From assembly GCA_037447655.1 (NCBI GenBank), contig JBBHKE010001464.1:73980-132471 (forward strand): 58,492 nt of DNA, given 5' to 3'. This document shows positions 8,914-20,508 of the stretch, piece after piece. The notes beneath the pieces are model-generated. The model ran no database searches, was not told the DNA's origin, and was given only the letters and a program-made list of their open reading frames with translations. Position 1 is the stretch's first letter, and every line of letters starts with the position of its first letter. The DNA comes from Zygnema cylindricum. Its lineage: Eukaryota > Streptophyta > Zygnematophyceae > Zygnematales > Zygnemataceae. The position numbers and the translations under genes were made by a program.

Positions 8914-11187
8914 TTTTTTTAAATTTTGGTTTTTTAATATTTGTATCCTTTTTTGACACTGAAAAGAAATAATTTAATGTATTACATTTGCGTAAAGTTT
9001 TTGGTTATTTCCAACAAAATTGTCGCAACGTCTTCTTTGTTTGATTTAGAAAAAGAAATACCTTTTGTTGAATTTTTTTGTTAGTGAAGGTAATAATCGA
9101 AAGGTTTTTGTTTCTCCCTTGTAAGAAAATCAGTAGATTTTAAGCAGAAATGGAATTTAGGGAGAGAATTTTTTTTGACAGCGATGAATTTTGAGCAGAA
9201 ATTAGTGTTAAGGAGAGATAAATTGTCTTTACGGCCATAGTTTCCGTCCTTTCATTTTATTTTATTGTTTAATTTGAATCGCCACATGTGTATCATATTT
9301 GAGGTTTCCTCCCTAATATGCGTCAAAACTTTTGACGATCTCGCGATTTAGGATTTTGGTAGATTAGCTTATGTTTTTTTTTATCGGTTTTTGCCTGTGT
9401 ATCTAACATTTTTTATCCACATGTACCAACGATCGTTTTAGATCGTTTTTCTTTTTCAACATAAGGCATAAATGCACCATGTATTTTTTGTTTACAACAT
9501 TGCAAATCACAATAGAACGGTTTCCATTCATGTTACACAAGAGAATAGTCCACTGAAGTTGTAGCGTCCTGTTTCTAAATGATGACTACAAATCTTTTTT
9601 GTTCCATATTAGTGTGATTATGTCTTTCTCTTTCACTCGGGACTTGTCAAAGTCTCCAATTGGTTCCTCACTTGGGGTTTAAACATTTTTTGCTTTCGAG
9701 ATCCAAAATGCTCTTGGTGGCGATTGTTTGTCAAAATATGTCTCATTACTCCAACACGGGGACAGGATTAACAGTAAAAACAAAACAAAACCAAACAAAA
9801 AAAAGAGAGGACACAGTCATTAACGATATATCACACAGGCGAATAAGACAATATACTCCAACCAGCTTCTTGTCTGCTATGGTCCATCATTTGTTAGTGT
9901 TTTGCCTGTGTAATGTCAATGCACAAAACATTCAAATCCGAGATTGAATCAAAGTTACCATTGACAAAGCTTTTTTTTTTTTTTTTATGGGAAACATCCT
10001 TATTTTGTATTTTTTATCGGAAACAGCTGATACTATTGGAGATGGGAAAGCATGGTGGTTTTGGCCGTGCTGAATACTCGTGCCATACTCTCTTTACTCA
10101 AACATTCTTCTAAAGAATGCGGTCACTGCCATTCGAGCAGTAGAAATGTTATAATTGTGGATCGCCTTAACGCCAAGAAATCCTTAGTGCAAAGACTGTT
10201 TTAGCATTAAAAAATTATATTTCTGGTTCACATAATTTTGTGAACCGCAAAGAGAAATAACACTAGGAGAAAAACAGTTAATGTTACTAATGCTAATTTG
10301 AGGTTCAAATAGCCAAGGAAAAAAAAATGGAACTGGATTAGAGTTATCAACACCAATAGCGGCTCACTGCAGTGCAACATCCTCGTAAGTGATATCTGTA
10401 CTTATCCTGACCTCTGTATTTAACGACGGTAATCACCTTGCTATGGACATTGTGACACAAGATATAATATTGATACTGTTTTTAATTTTGCTTCTTTTTT
10501 GTTTCTTTTTGTTTTTTTTTGACAGCAAGAGACACTTCTGGGCTTTTACTACTATTCATGAACCCAAGCTGAACTTTTTTGGATAGACATATATTTCATT
10601 TCAATCATCATGTGTCAATATCAAAATAAAGTACCATCATGTTTCGTCGAAAAAAAGAAAAAACTCTTCTAGTTCAATTGCAGATAAACCTCAACATCCA
10701 TAAATCTTACCGTGTATCAGCATTGCATGACAATTTCAAGTAACATTCGCTCTTCCTTCCCCGTTTTCCCTCCCCTCCCCCCCTTCCTTTTTCCCTTTTT
10801 TTTTTATTCTCTTTTTTACAACACAACTGGTCACAGGCTGACAGTTGCCTTCAGAAAAAAACAAAAAAAAAAAAAGCTAAAGAAATAAACCCTAAATATC
10901 AACCTCAAAAGAAAACCTCCTCAAATCCATCGACATAAAAACCATTTCCTTCTGAAAACCCCAATTTTGTTCCCTTTTGCACAATACCGTCCATATCGAA
11001 GCCCAATTTTATGCAAATATTTTAAAAATTGTGCCTCTTGTACAACAATTCCTCGAAAAAAAAAACTCGGAACTTGAAAAATAGCGTAAAGAGACTAAAA
11101 AGAGGCCAGAAAGAGACTAAAAAGCGACTAAAAAGAGACGAAAAAGAGATGAAAAAGAAACTGAAAAGAGGCTAAAAAACAATCGGC
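8914..11187. other. Convergent intergenic region
   Basis: Lies between the 3' ends of the plus-strand plastid gene and the minus-strand CLPP3 gene, so it should hold both 3' UTRs. I see poly-T and poly-A runs and short AT-rich frames, with no convincing exon. A possible decayed MITE lies near 10200-10370, where TTATCAACACCAATAGCGG resembles family A/B ends. Confidence 0.5.
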
Positions 11188-14100
11188 TTATAGAGACTTT
11201 GGAGTAACTAACCGACTCTCTCCTGGGAGATCCCGACGTTCCCTTCCCTCTTTTGTCGTCCATGCTTCCCAAATTCGAGACTTGGGAGGTTCTTTTGCTT
11301 CTCCAATAGGAGCTACAAGCCCGGGTTTTCCGTCGTCTATAACGGCATCCACGAGACCGTATTCAACGGCTTCCCATGCATTCATAAAATAATCTCGATC
11401 CGTATCTATCTCCATCTGAAATTTCAAAACTTGATGGTTTAAAGTGAGTATAGAGTCCTTAAATTCCTTGAGGGGGAGGGAGAGTAAGAGAGAGAGGGAG
11501 AGGGAGAGAGAGAGAGGGAGAGGGTGAGGGAGAGGAAGTGTTAAGGAAAGCATAAAAAAGCCCTTAAATGAAGCCCTGAGAAGAAACCGCAAAGAGTTAC
11601 AAAAGAATCCTAAAGAAAATTCTAAAAAGGAATCAAATCTGCCAAGCTTCACTGATGAAAGAGCAGTGGAAAGGATTCACCTACTTCAAATCAAAGTTTA
11701 CTTAGAAACATACCATTAAAAGAAACCATTAAAAGAAACCTAAAAAAGAAACCAAAAAAAGAAACCATAAAAAGTAACCGTAAAAAGAAGCCGGAAAAAG
11801 AAATCGTAAAAAAGGAAATTGTAAAAAGAATCACTAGAAAACAACACTCAAAAAGGAACAAAATTTGACAAGCTTCACGGATGAAAGAGAAGTGGAAAGG
11901 ATTCTTATACATGTGTACCTAGAAAGGAACCGTAAAATGAAACCATAATAAAGAAACAGTAAAAAGAAACCGTAAAAATCCAGAAAAAGTAACCGTAAAA
12001 AGAAACGCTGGAAAAGAAATCCCTTCAAAAGGAACAGAAGTTGACAAGCTTCACGAATGTACGAGAAGTGGAAAGGATTCACCTGCTTAATATACAAGTG
12101 TACTTAAGAAGAAACTGGAAAAAGGAACTGTAGAATGGAACGCTAACAAGATATCTTAAAAATAACGAGCCAAAACAAACTCACCTGCTTTTCGTCTTTT
12201 CCTGTAAGACGCGACATAATTTTATTCAATTTCACTTTATGGTACATCATCTCCCGAACCTGTAGAGCCGCATCAATCGCCTGTAGAAACATCCTCCCCA
12301 AAAAAAAGATGTCAAAAATCAAGATAAAACAGTTGCACAAACTTTCTCACGGCTCTTCCTCTCTCTCACTCTCTTTTCCCCCTATCCCTCTTCTTCCTCT
12401 TCCTCCTTTTCCTCCTCTCCTTCCACCTCTCCCTTCCTCTCCCTCCTATTCCCCTCCCTCCTCCGCCTCCTTTTCGTCTCCCTCCTCTTCTGTACACTTT
12501 TTCCCTTCTGCAAAATTATGCACAAATGCAAGTTCTTCTCGAACTACTGTTTTCACCCTCCATCACTTCCATTTCATTTTTTGCAGCTCTCTCCTTCCAC
12601 CTCCACATTTTTTCATTTACTCTTCCTTTCTTTTCAGCTTTAATACAGAACTAGTGAAAAGGAAACTCATCCTCCATCCTATCTCCCCTACCTCTCCATC
12701 ACATATATCCTTCCCCTTTCCCAACAGTTCTACTTTTCCTCTAACATAAAAAAAACTTCTACATTTTTGTTCGAATTTAATGAAGTAAAATTGTGGTGGT
12801 ATTTCATCGTACTATGCATATCATACAAACTAGCTAAATGTTAGGAAAAGGACCACAGTTTTCTGCGTTTTTAAATTTCGAAAAACCAAAACAACCACTA
12901 GTTAGGGTTCCGGAAAACTATGAAATAAACAAATCCACAGCTAATTAGGGTTCAGAAATACTACATAAAAACAAAATTACGGTTTAAGGATGTTTAGGGC
13001 TCCAGAACATCCCAGGTTCAGGAATAATTAAGGTCCACTGCACCAAGAGGTTCATGGATAATGACTCGAGTGTTGGGCATAATTAAAACCATAATTAAAG
13101 TTCAAAGATCATTATAGTTCAGAAATAATTAGGGTTCAGGGATAATCAGGGCTCCGGGGTGATGGCAATTCAGAACTAATTAGGGTTCAGAGATAATTAG
13201 GGTCCAGGAAAAATTAGGTGTTGCCGAGCCTCCAGCTCCACCAAGAGGTTGATGGATCATGACTTGGTCAAAGATAATTAGCGGAGGGTTCAAGGATAAT
13301 CAAGGCTTCGGGGTAATTACGTTTCAGAAATAATCAAGGTTCCACAATAATTAGAGTTCAGTGATAATTGAGGTTCAAGGATAATTAGGGTTTACCGAGC
13401 CTCCAGCTCCACCGAGAGGTTGATGGATCATGACTCGAGCGTTGGGCATACAATATCTTTTTCCCTTTGTTCCGGAACAGAGAAGGAAGGCTCCCATGGA
13501 GGCAGCAAGTCCAAAACAGACAGTGGAAATATCGGCTTTGCAAAGTTTCATGACGTCATAAATCCCCATACCTGTTTTGTCCCATTCACTTTTAGCACTT
13601 TCAGCTGACCGGAAAATGTCAATTTGATGACATAAAATATCATTGTAATAATAGTATTTATTTGTCGATTCAAAAATGTTTCAAGTGAGGACACGGTTTC
13701 CAGTTGACGCGAGACCGATGTAAACTCCTGTTTTGTCTTGCCATTGACTTACACATCGTTCAATAGTTTTTTTAGCGTTTGTCAGATCGTCTTTCACAAA
13801 TGGAAAAAAAGAATGAAAAAAGTTTTATTCGGACTTCTTCTGTCAAGATCTCCAGCTAGTATATATAATGGTTGTTAAATGATAAAGACTGCTTCAATTG
13901 GTAAAATGATGCAACATCGTTGACGTAATTGTATTATTAATTTGTCCATTTAAAAATGTAGAGTGTGAGGAAATGATTTGTCCAATTAGGTTTATTTTTC
14001 TATTGAGCGTATGAATTATTGTATCAATTGTCCATTCAAAACTGTTCAGGGAAAGGTTTGTCTTAGAAATGAGGATATTGCTGATTCTCTTATTTTTTGC

Positions 14101-16872
14101 ATTCAAAACTGTTCATGACTTGTCCCAGTAGCCATTTCCTTCAAGAGATTGTTTCACTAATATTAGAATACAGTGGACTTTCGGTAAAAGAAAAACAAAA
14201 CATATAAAAGGGAATGAGAAAGTGAAATAAACTACTTTATAATACTTGTATCTTCAAAGAACTTGGAAATGAAGCACATACCAAAAAAATGCAGTATTCA
14301 TTACTTGTAACGGAGAAAAAAGGAAACAAACAACAAAAAAAAAAAAAAAGAAAAAAAACAACAACAAGAAAAAAAAAATCCAAAAACAAAACAAAAAAAA
14401 CAACTAAACAAACGAAAACAAGGAGATAAGAGTTTTGCACGTACCAGCAGTGACAGACCCTCCAGGTGAGTTAATAAAAAGTTTGATATCAGTAGTGGGA
14501 TCCTGGGCATCCAGGAGAAGAAGTTGACTGATGATGGCATCTGCACTATTATCATCCACCTGTCCCACCCTTTGTTTTCCCTTAGACTGTATATATTTCA
14601 AAATCCCCAACGCTGTCAAGAAATGTTATTTGTTCATACTTGAGAGAGAGAGAGTGGGAGAAGGAGAGGGACAGGCACAGGGAGAAGATCCCAAAGCAGT
14701 CATTTATTTTATTTCCCAAAACCGTTGAGCTTCCATTTTCAAAAGGGAGAGAGAGAGAGGGAGAGAGAGATAGAAAGAGAGAGAGAGATAGAGAGAGAGT
14801 GAAAAAGAGAGAGAGAGAAAGAGAGAGCGCGCTAAACTGTTACATTTAGTCCTTTTGTTCCATATCTAAAATTCTTCCATGACAATCTTGAAATGTAGCC
14901 AAATTACAAGAGTTAATGCAAAATTCAAGTTGAAACAAACTGTTATTAGTTGATTAGGATACAACTTCTGCAGTATTGAAAATTTAAAAGTGTGATAGTC
15001 GTAAGCCATGAAAAATATCTTTTTTGAAAGAGATAAAAATTAGTTCTCTATTCACATATTTGTCTTTCAGACAGTTGTTATCATTTAACAATGATTGTTA
15101 TTAGATTGTTATTAATTTCATATTTGTTATCAAGATTTCATGAACATAACCTTTGGAAAAGGAATCACGATAAAACCGTTCATTTCATTTAGAATCCCTT
15201 CCGTTTACTTCAAATTCCTTTTAAATGGTTCCATTTAGTATCCCCCTTTCATTTCAATTTGTCTCTATGTTACTTTTTTCCATTTTCTAAAATTAATCCT
15301 CCAGAATTATTTCCTTCAACTCACTCCATTCACTCAATTCCGTTATTTGCCGCATTCATAACATATACCCCTTTAACCCTTCTAGAATTTTAATTTTTTT
15401 AATATTTAATATTGTCAAAAACCCACTATTGTCAAATAGGCTAATATTCAAAAAGCATTCTCGGCAAACAGAATCGGTTTTTACAAAACCCCTAACAATT
15501 TTGCCTCAATGTTAGGTTTAAAATAACTAACCCCAACAATTAAACTGGGTGATTAACTTTAACAACTAATTGGGGTGAACCCGAGTTATTCAAGTCCAAA
15601 CCCTTCAACTTTTTCAAATCCTGAGACTTCTACCAATCCTTACAATAATAGTACACCTTTCATCACTAATAGGGCAAGTAACAATAATTTGAGTGCATAT
15701 TTTTTTAGCCCAACATCAAAAGTAAAAGCTAATAACACAATTATATTAAGTAGTCCACACGCCAAACATACTTCATAGGGTACCATAAAAAACCCCAAAA
15801 AACCTTAGAATTGTTAAAGCTAACTCTAACAAACTTTAAATTAAGAGTTAATAACTCTAATTCAGTCGCGTAACCAAACTCGTAAAATAGTGTTGCACTG
15901 CCCAACACTATTAGAGTAAAGGAATACTTAGTATAAATGCGAAATTAGAATGTAAAATACTAATTTAGAAGAGAGACCTGGTGCAGTGTAGTCCAGACCC
16001 TTAAATAGTGTTGGTAACACTATCTTGTGATGTAGAGCCACTCGGAAACCCCAAAAGATTTAGTTGCAAAACACTAAAACAAAAAAAAATAGCGGGGACA
16101 ACAATCTATTAATAGGGGACCTTAACACTCTAACAGTGATGGGCGGTGTAGTGAAAATGAGCCACGTTATCTGACTATGAACGCTAATGCTATTTATGGT
16201 TGGATATACAGTTAGAATATGTCGTTAATACTAATACCACTTTAGCCTTGACAATTAACTAACTCTAGTAACTATGAAAAGGTGTACATATTCCACCATT
16301 CCACACTAATTTTACCAATCCTCACAATAATCCTGATAACAATCCTTACAATATTTCTTCAAATAATCCTTGCAAGAACTTTAAAATATCCCTTGGAATA
16401 AGTCTTACAATAATCCTAGGAATAATCCTCACAATCATCCTTACAGCAATCCTTACAGCAATCCTAGGAATAATCCTCACAATAATCCTTACAACAATTT
16501 TTGCAAACACATTCGATTATAAAAAACAACAATTTCTTTTACTCCAATCAATCCTACCTGTCCACCAAGGAACACAATCCTCTGACGGAGTAACATAGCA
16601 TTAGGATCAAATTCTGACGCATATTCCGGCATACCAGATGCCTCAATAAAGCTTCTTCCCTCTCTCTCTTCATTCCAAACACTGCAGCAAACAGATTTTG
16701 CAAAATCTCTTCTCACTCTCAAACTATCCCTATTTCTTCGACAAGTGGACCGAAGAGGAGAGGCTTCAAAAGAGAGAAAAGACGCGGATTCAACATTTTT
16801 AGAAGAAGAAAGAGGAGAGAGAGAAAGAGAGAGGTGAGCAGCTCCAGCAGTTGCACTCATAGCCAGAGCCAT
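11188..16872 (-). CDS. CLPP3: ATP-dependent Clp protease proteolytic subunit 3, plastid (5 exons, 309 aa)
   Basis: Exons in transcript order are 16872-16558, 14559-14445, 13571-13396, 12280-12185 and 11415-11188 (stop TAA), all GT-AG and phase-consistent. The product is a serine peptidase of the plastid stromal ClpPR core, which degrades unfolded and tagged proteins with Clp chaperones. Residues 1 to about 65 are a Ser-rich transit peptide. The mature part begins near the [13 protein letters not shown] block. The catalytic triad is complete: S168 in [10 protein letters not shown]193 in MIHQPLGG and D242 in [22 protein letters not shown] and the tail block [16 protein letters not shown] match land-plant ClpP3 rather than ClpP4, ClpP5 or the ClpR subunits. 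Length is usual for nuclear-encoded ClpP. Introns 1, 3 and 4 are long and repeat-filled. A transposon end sits 86 bp upstream of the ATG. Confidence 0.95.
11470..11540. repeat. GA tract in CLPP3 intron 4 (CT in sense)
   Basis: GAGAGGGAGAG units on the plus strand, so pyrimidine-rich in the CLPP3 transcript, downstream of the 96-nt exon 4. Confidence 0.9.
11643..12184 (-). repeat. Tandem repeat in CLPP3 intron 4 with donor echoes
   Basis: Three copies of a roughly 180-230 bp unit start near 11643, 11870 and 12046, each with an AAGCTTCAC core followed by GTGGAAAGGATTC. Between them are runs of AAAAAGAAACC. On the sense strand two copies contain an AGCAGGTGA or AGTAGGTGA string resembling the true exon 4 donor (AGCAG then GTGAG). 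Confidence 0.8.
12355..12490. repeat. CT tract in CLPP3 intron 3 (GA in sense)
   Basis: CCTCTTCCTCC-type pyrimidine run on the plus strand, purine-rich in the CLPP3 transcript, upstream of exon 4. Pyrimidine-rich sequence continues more weakly to about 12740. Confidence 0.9.
12890..13395 (-). repeat. Minisatellite with partial exon 3 copies in CLPP3 intron 3
   Basis: Many degenerate 17-20 bp units of the GATAATTAGGGTTCAG type. Two pieces of the CLPP3 exon 3 end are embedded at 13225-13265 (covering the [11 protein letters not shown] codons) and about 13038-13082. In the first, the donor position reads GC instead of GT. Confidence 0.85.
14641..14835. repeat. GA tract in CLPP3 intron 1
   Basis: Two purine blocks of GAGAGAGA/GGGAGAGA type separated by ordinary sequence, pyrimidine-rich in sense. 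Intron 1 spans 14560-16557 and otherwise shows only AT-rich sequence and the repeat at 16310-16500. Confidence 0.85.
16310..16500. repeat. Degenerate AATCCTTACAATAATCC repeat
   Basis: About ten diverged 12-17 bp units built on AATCCT(T/C)ACAAT and AATCCTAGGAAT, in CLPP3 intron 1 close to the exon 1 donor. Confidence 0.75.
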
Positions 16873-16957
16873 GGCTGACTTTTGAGTGTTTTTGGAGAAG
16901 GAATTGGAGAGGATTGGAATAACTTTTTACCACTTTCCACTTTCTTGTTCTTTTTGA

Positions 16958-18929
16958 TAGTGTTGGGTATCGGGTAAATTCATATCGCGATAATTTCGAT
17001 ATTCGATATATCGAATATCGATCGAGCAGACTCCTCGATATATCGTACCGAGACCAACATAAATTATCGCGTTATATAGTATTTTTTTAAATATAATATT
17101 TTATATTTTAATATAATATGTTTTTTTAGCGAAAAAAACATATTGTCTGATACGCCACGTACGCCGTGATTTTCGTTCCGTGACTTAAAGGTAGACGCCG
17201 CAAAATGTAACCGACAAAAAAGTACAAATTCTGTAATTCATATGATTACTTATTTGGGGTATGGTTACATGAGGAGGTATCTGTAATAGTACGGACATCA
17301 AAATTTCTGTATTACAGAGGCCTCGGTTAACATCGCGTATCTTCTGTAAACAGGTTTTTACATACGTGTTTTGATTTGAGTGGTCTTTGGAAGTTGACGA
17401 TCAAATCTCTAAAATCGTCAAAGATTTGAGAACCGACCATTTTCGTATGGAAATCCTTAGGGCGTGTCCCCATGTGTTCAAGTAAGGATTTTTTCCCGTC
17501 GTTTACACAGAAAATGGGACTTCCTACTTGAAAATATTACGCCGTACGAAAAGTGGGCAAAGACCATAGTTCAAAAGTAGGCGTTTTTTGGTAGGCCTTT
17601 TGTAGGCCCTTTCCATGTGATCTTCTTAGATCTCTACTTTTATCAGCGACCGTCCGATCGTCCGAATGTGACGATAGTCTTATCGAAAGTTGTGTTATGG
17701 GCTTTTCATGTGATCTTCTTAGATCGTTACTTTCATCAACGACCGTCAGATCGTCCGAATGTGACGGTTTAAATAAAAAGTCGCACAAAACTCACCGAAA
17801 AAGTTTTTTTTGTCCGTTTTTTTTTTCAAATTTAGACATGACGTTTAATTCTCTATCGATCCATGTGCAACTCAACCCTGTTACTATTTTATTTCATTTT
17901 GCAGCCAATACAATATGGGTCTTAAGGCCATATTGTATGTTTTGCATACAATAGGCATATTGTATGGGCGTACGGTCACCTACTTTTGAACTACGGCAAA
18001 AACTCAAATACATTTTGCGTCATCTTGGAACTTGAAAGGTACGGCGATTTGGCAGTATTATCATCACGACCCACTTCCAGCTCATCTTCACACTTGCACT
18101 GAAATCAAATCGCGACCTGCTTTTAATCAAAATACTACCCTATTGACGAATAGAAAGCCTGGTTTGCACGCGTCAAAAGTTTTCATTTGTTTTTTTGCAG
18201 TTGGGAGAATACACGAAAAAAAAATTGTTTGTCCGTTTGCTTATGTTGTCCACTTGTGGGCGTCTACAAATGTCATTTGTAGGCATAGGCGATTGCTTAT
18301 GTCGTTCACGTGTGGGCGTCAACAAATGACAGTTGGCGTCGACAATTGTCCCAGTATGTCAGGAGCTCTTTGCGGCGTACAAATGTCCGCAGTTTGTTCC
18401 GAGATCGTTGGCGTTTTGTTGGCGTCTACAGGTGTCGCAAGTATTGGCGACGTGTACAACTGCCACGTATTCAAAATAATGAACGCGCAAGTAACGATTT
18501 ACATAGGCACACTTTGAAAAGTACACCGTAAAATCAGTGTTAAATTCCAAAATAACGTTTCAAAATATCGGTTACATAGGGACACGCCCTTACTTGCGTA
18601 TTACGTACGTGTACTTCACAAGTGTACTGCGTCAATGTACCTCAAAGATCTCCTTCACTCTGTTGACTTTCAGGAAAAAACCGTATTTCTTTTCGGCAAA
18701 GATTTTACGGTCATCTTGTCCGAAGGCTCGTGACTTTGGAGACCTGTGAAAATTTTCATTTTTTTTTAAATGCCTCGATATATTGACGATACGATATATC
18801 GGCTATATATATTGGCTAAATATCGCGATATTTCGATAATCGATATATCGAGGCGATATATCGATTATCGGGTACCTAAAATTCGGTACATATCGAATAT
18901 CGACAATTAGTCCTCGATACCCAACACTA
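16958..18929. mobile_element. Non-autonomous element with TATCG palindromic ends
   Basis: A 1,972-bp unit starting TAGTGTTGGGTATCGGG and ending CCTCGATACCCAACACTA. Both subterminal regions are packed with short palindromes such as CGATATATCG and ATCGCGAT (16980-17045 and 18770-18910). Terminal sequence and architecture resemble hAT elements, but I see no clean 8-bp duplication and no transposase, so the class is inferred. A second, smaller relative lies at 33963-34906. The left end is 86 bp from the CLPP3 start codon. Confidence 0.7.
17567..17993. mobile_element. 15-bp-TIR MITE, copy 1 (nested)
   Basis: Bounded by TAGTTCAAAAGTAGG and its exact inverse CCTACTTTTGAACTA, with TA at both ends. 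It is nested inside the element at 16958-18929. The interior contains a twofold repeat of CATGTGATCTTCTTAGATC followed by a GACCGTC(C/A)GATCGTC segment. The copy at 19351-19803 is highly similar. Open frames inside have no coding support. Confidence 0.85.
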
Positions 18930-19130
18930 CACCTTGAATCGTTATAACCGTATAGAAATTATTAGTGTAAAGAAAAAATTAGCGTCATCCATTCTAATTT
19001 AGTGCCAGGAGACGTGGCAGATTATGGTACACGTCCTTAAATAGTGTAATTTATTCTATTTAAGGTATCAATGTCAAAATTTGGGGGTGCCAATATAGAG
19101 TTCATAACGCTAATAACGATTCGCGGTGTA
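18928..19130. mobile_element. TA-flanked MITE, family A, copy 2
   Basis: Starts TACACCTTGAATCGTTAT and ends TAACGATTCGCGGTGTA. It directly abuts the end of the element at 16958-18929, sharing the TA. The right half matches 1021-1191. Confidence 0.75.
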
Positions 19131-19350
19131 TTTGTTAGTTTCCGTATGACTTTAGCAATACCGTACGCATTATGCAACACATTCAGAAGTGCGTAAATTT
19201 CGTGCGACATTAAAAAGTGCGCAGATTTCGTGCAGCATTTAAAAGTGTGTATATTTCGTGCGACATTTAAAAGTGCGTAGATTTCGAGCGGTGGAATGGC
19301 TCCCCGACAACGTTGACGATTAGGGGACTACTCCTTGTCAGTTTATCTCT

Positions 19351-19803
19351 TAGTTCAAAAGTAGGCGTTTTTTGGTAGGCCTTTTGTAGGCCGCCTTTAG
19401 CGTATGTTGTGTTACGGGCTTTCCATGTGATCTTCTTAAATCTCTAATTTCATCAGCGACCGTCCGATCGTCCGAATATGACGATAGTTATATTGTAAGT
19501 TGTGTTATGGGCTTTTCATGTGATCTTCTTAGATCGTTACTTTCATCAACGACCGTCAGATCGTCTAAATCTGACGGTTTAAAAAAAAAGTTGCTCAAAA
19601 CTCACAGAAAAATATTTTTTTGTCCGATTTTTTTTTCAAATTTAGACATGACGTTTAATTCTCTATCGATCAATGTGCAACTCAACCCTGCTACTATTTT
19701 ATTTCATTTTGCGGCCAATACAATATGGGTCTTAAGGCCATATTGTATGTTTTGCATACAATAGGCATATTGTATGGGCGTATGGTCACCTACTTTTGAA
19801 CTA
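19351..19803. mobile_element. 15-bp-TIR MITE, copy 2
   Basis: Same ends as 17567-17993 (TAGTTCAAAAGTAGG and inverse) and nearly the same interior, with a small insertion near 19400-19425. Because this copy is outside the TATCG element, the family moves independently. Confidence 0.85.
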
Positions 19804-20508
19804 TGGTTTATCTCGACGGATCAGCTTGTCTTTTTCTCACCTGCGACATCTCACACGTGCAAATAAAATTTTGGAAGCAGCCGTATCTGACACCCCATAC
19901 AGGAAATCCAATTGCTGCATGAAAACGGAATCAAGAAGGACGATCGTTCCCATGTTTAAATTTTTATTTTATTTTTATGTACTTTATTCAATGTTTCGCA
20001 CGTATGCGCCAGCTCACATAGACCAATCAAAAGGGTTTCCAAATATTTTATTTTCCTAAACAACATCTCCAAGGTAAGTTTAGCACTGCATGCAACTCCA
20101 CTACCAATTTTGTTTACAAGCAAAAGATTAAAAATTCAAGAAATATCAAATATCGAACTCTTCATCGATTCTCGCACTTTTTGCCTCAGATATGCAACTC
20201 TTTATAGTATACAATACTTGGAATAGTCACCACCTCTCCGTTTCTTTTACAATAAAAACCGATATTAAGAAAGCGCAATAGTAAACCATCTGAGAACATG
20301 GACAAGAAAGAAACGGAAATCCAAAACAAAACTGAAAAACGTAAACGAAACAAAATAACGAAAAACTGAAAATATTGTGAAAGAAAAAAAAAAGGAAAAT
20401 TACCAAACGATAAAGAAAACAATAACAAACACATAAAAAATAGCTTAATAACAAACTATAAATCTAAAAATATCCAGATTGGTCCCAAACCCTATAAATC
20501 TACCATGC

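Noticed and set aside
9660-10113. Short frames between the plastid gene and CLPP3
   Set aside because: Low-complexity and poly-Phe content, no conserved blocks; more likely UTR or intergenic sequence.
18032-18531. Frames of 161 and 73 residues
   Set aside because: They fall inside the TATCG-type transposable element, overlap each other on different frames and show no family features.
18930-18937. CACCTTGA versus CTTTTTGA (16950-16957) as an 8-bp hAT target duplication of the TATCG element
   Set aside because: Only five of eight positions match, and the right-hand flank belongs to a MITE, so I did not count it.
17697-19764. Two similar 85-residue frames (starting 17697 and 19507) as paralogous genes
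   Set aside because: Their similarity comes from the duplicated 15-bp-TIR element that contains them, not from conserved coding.
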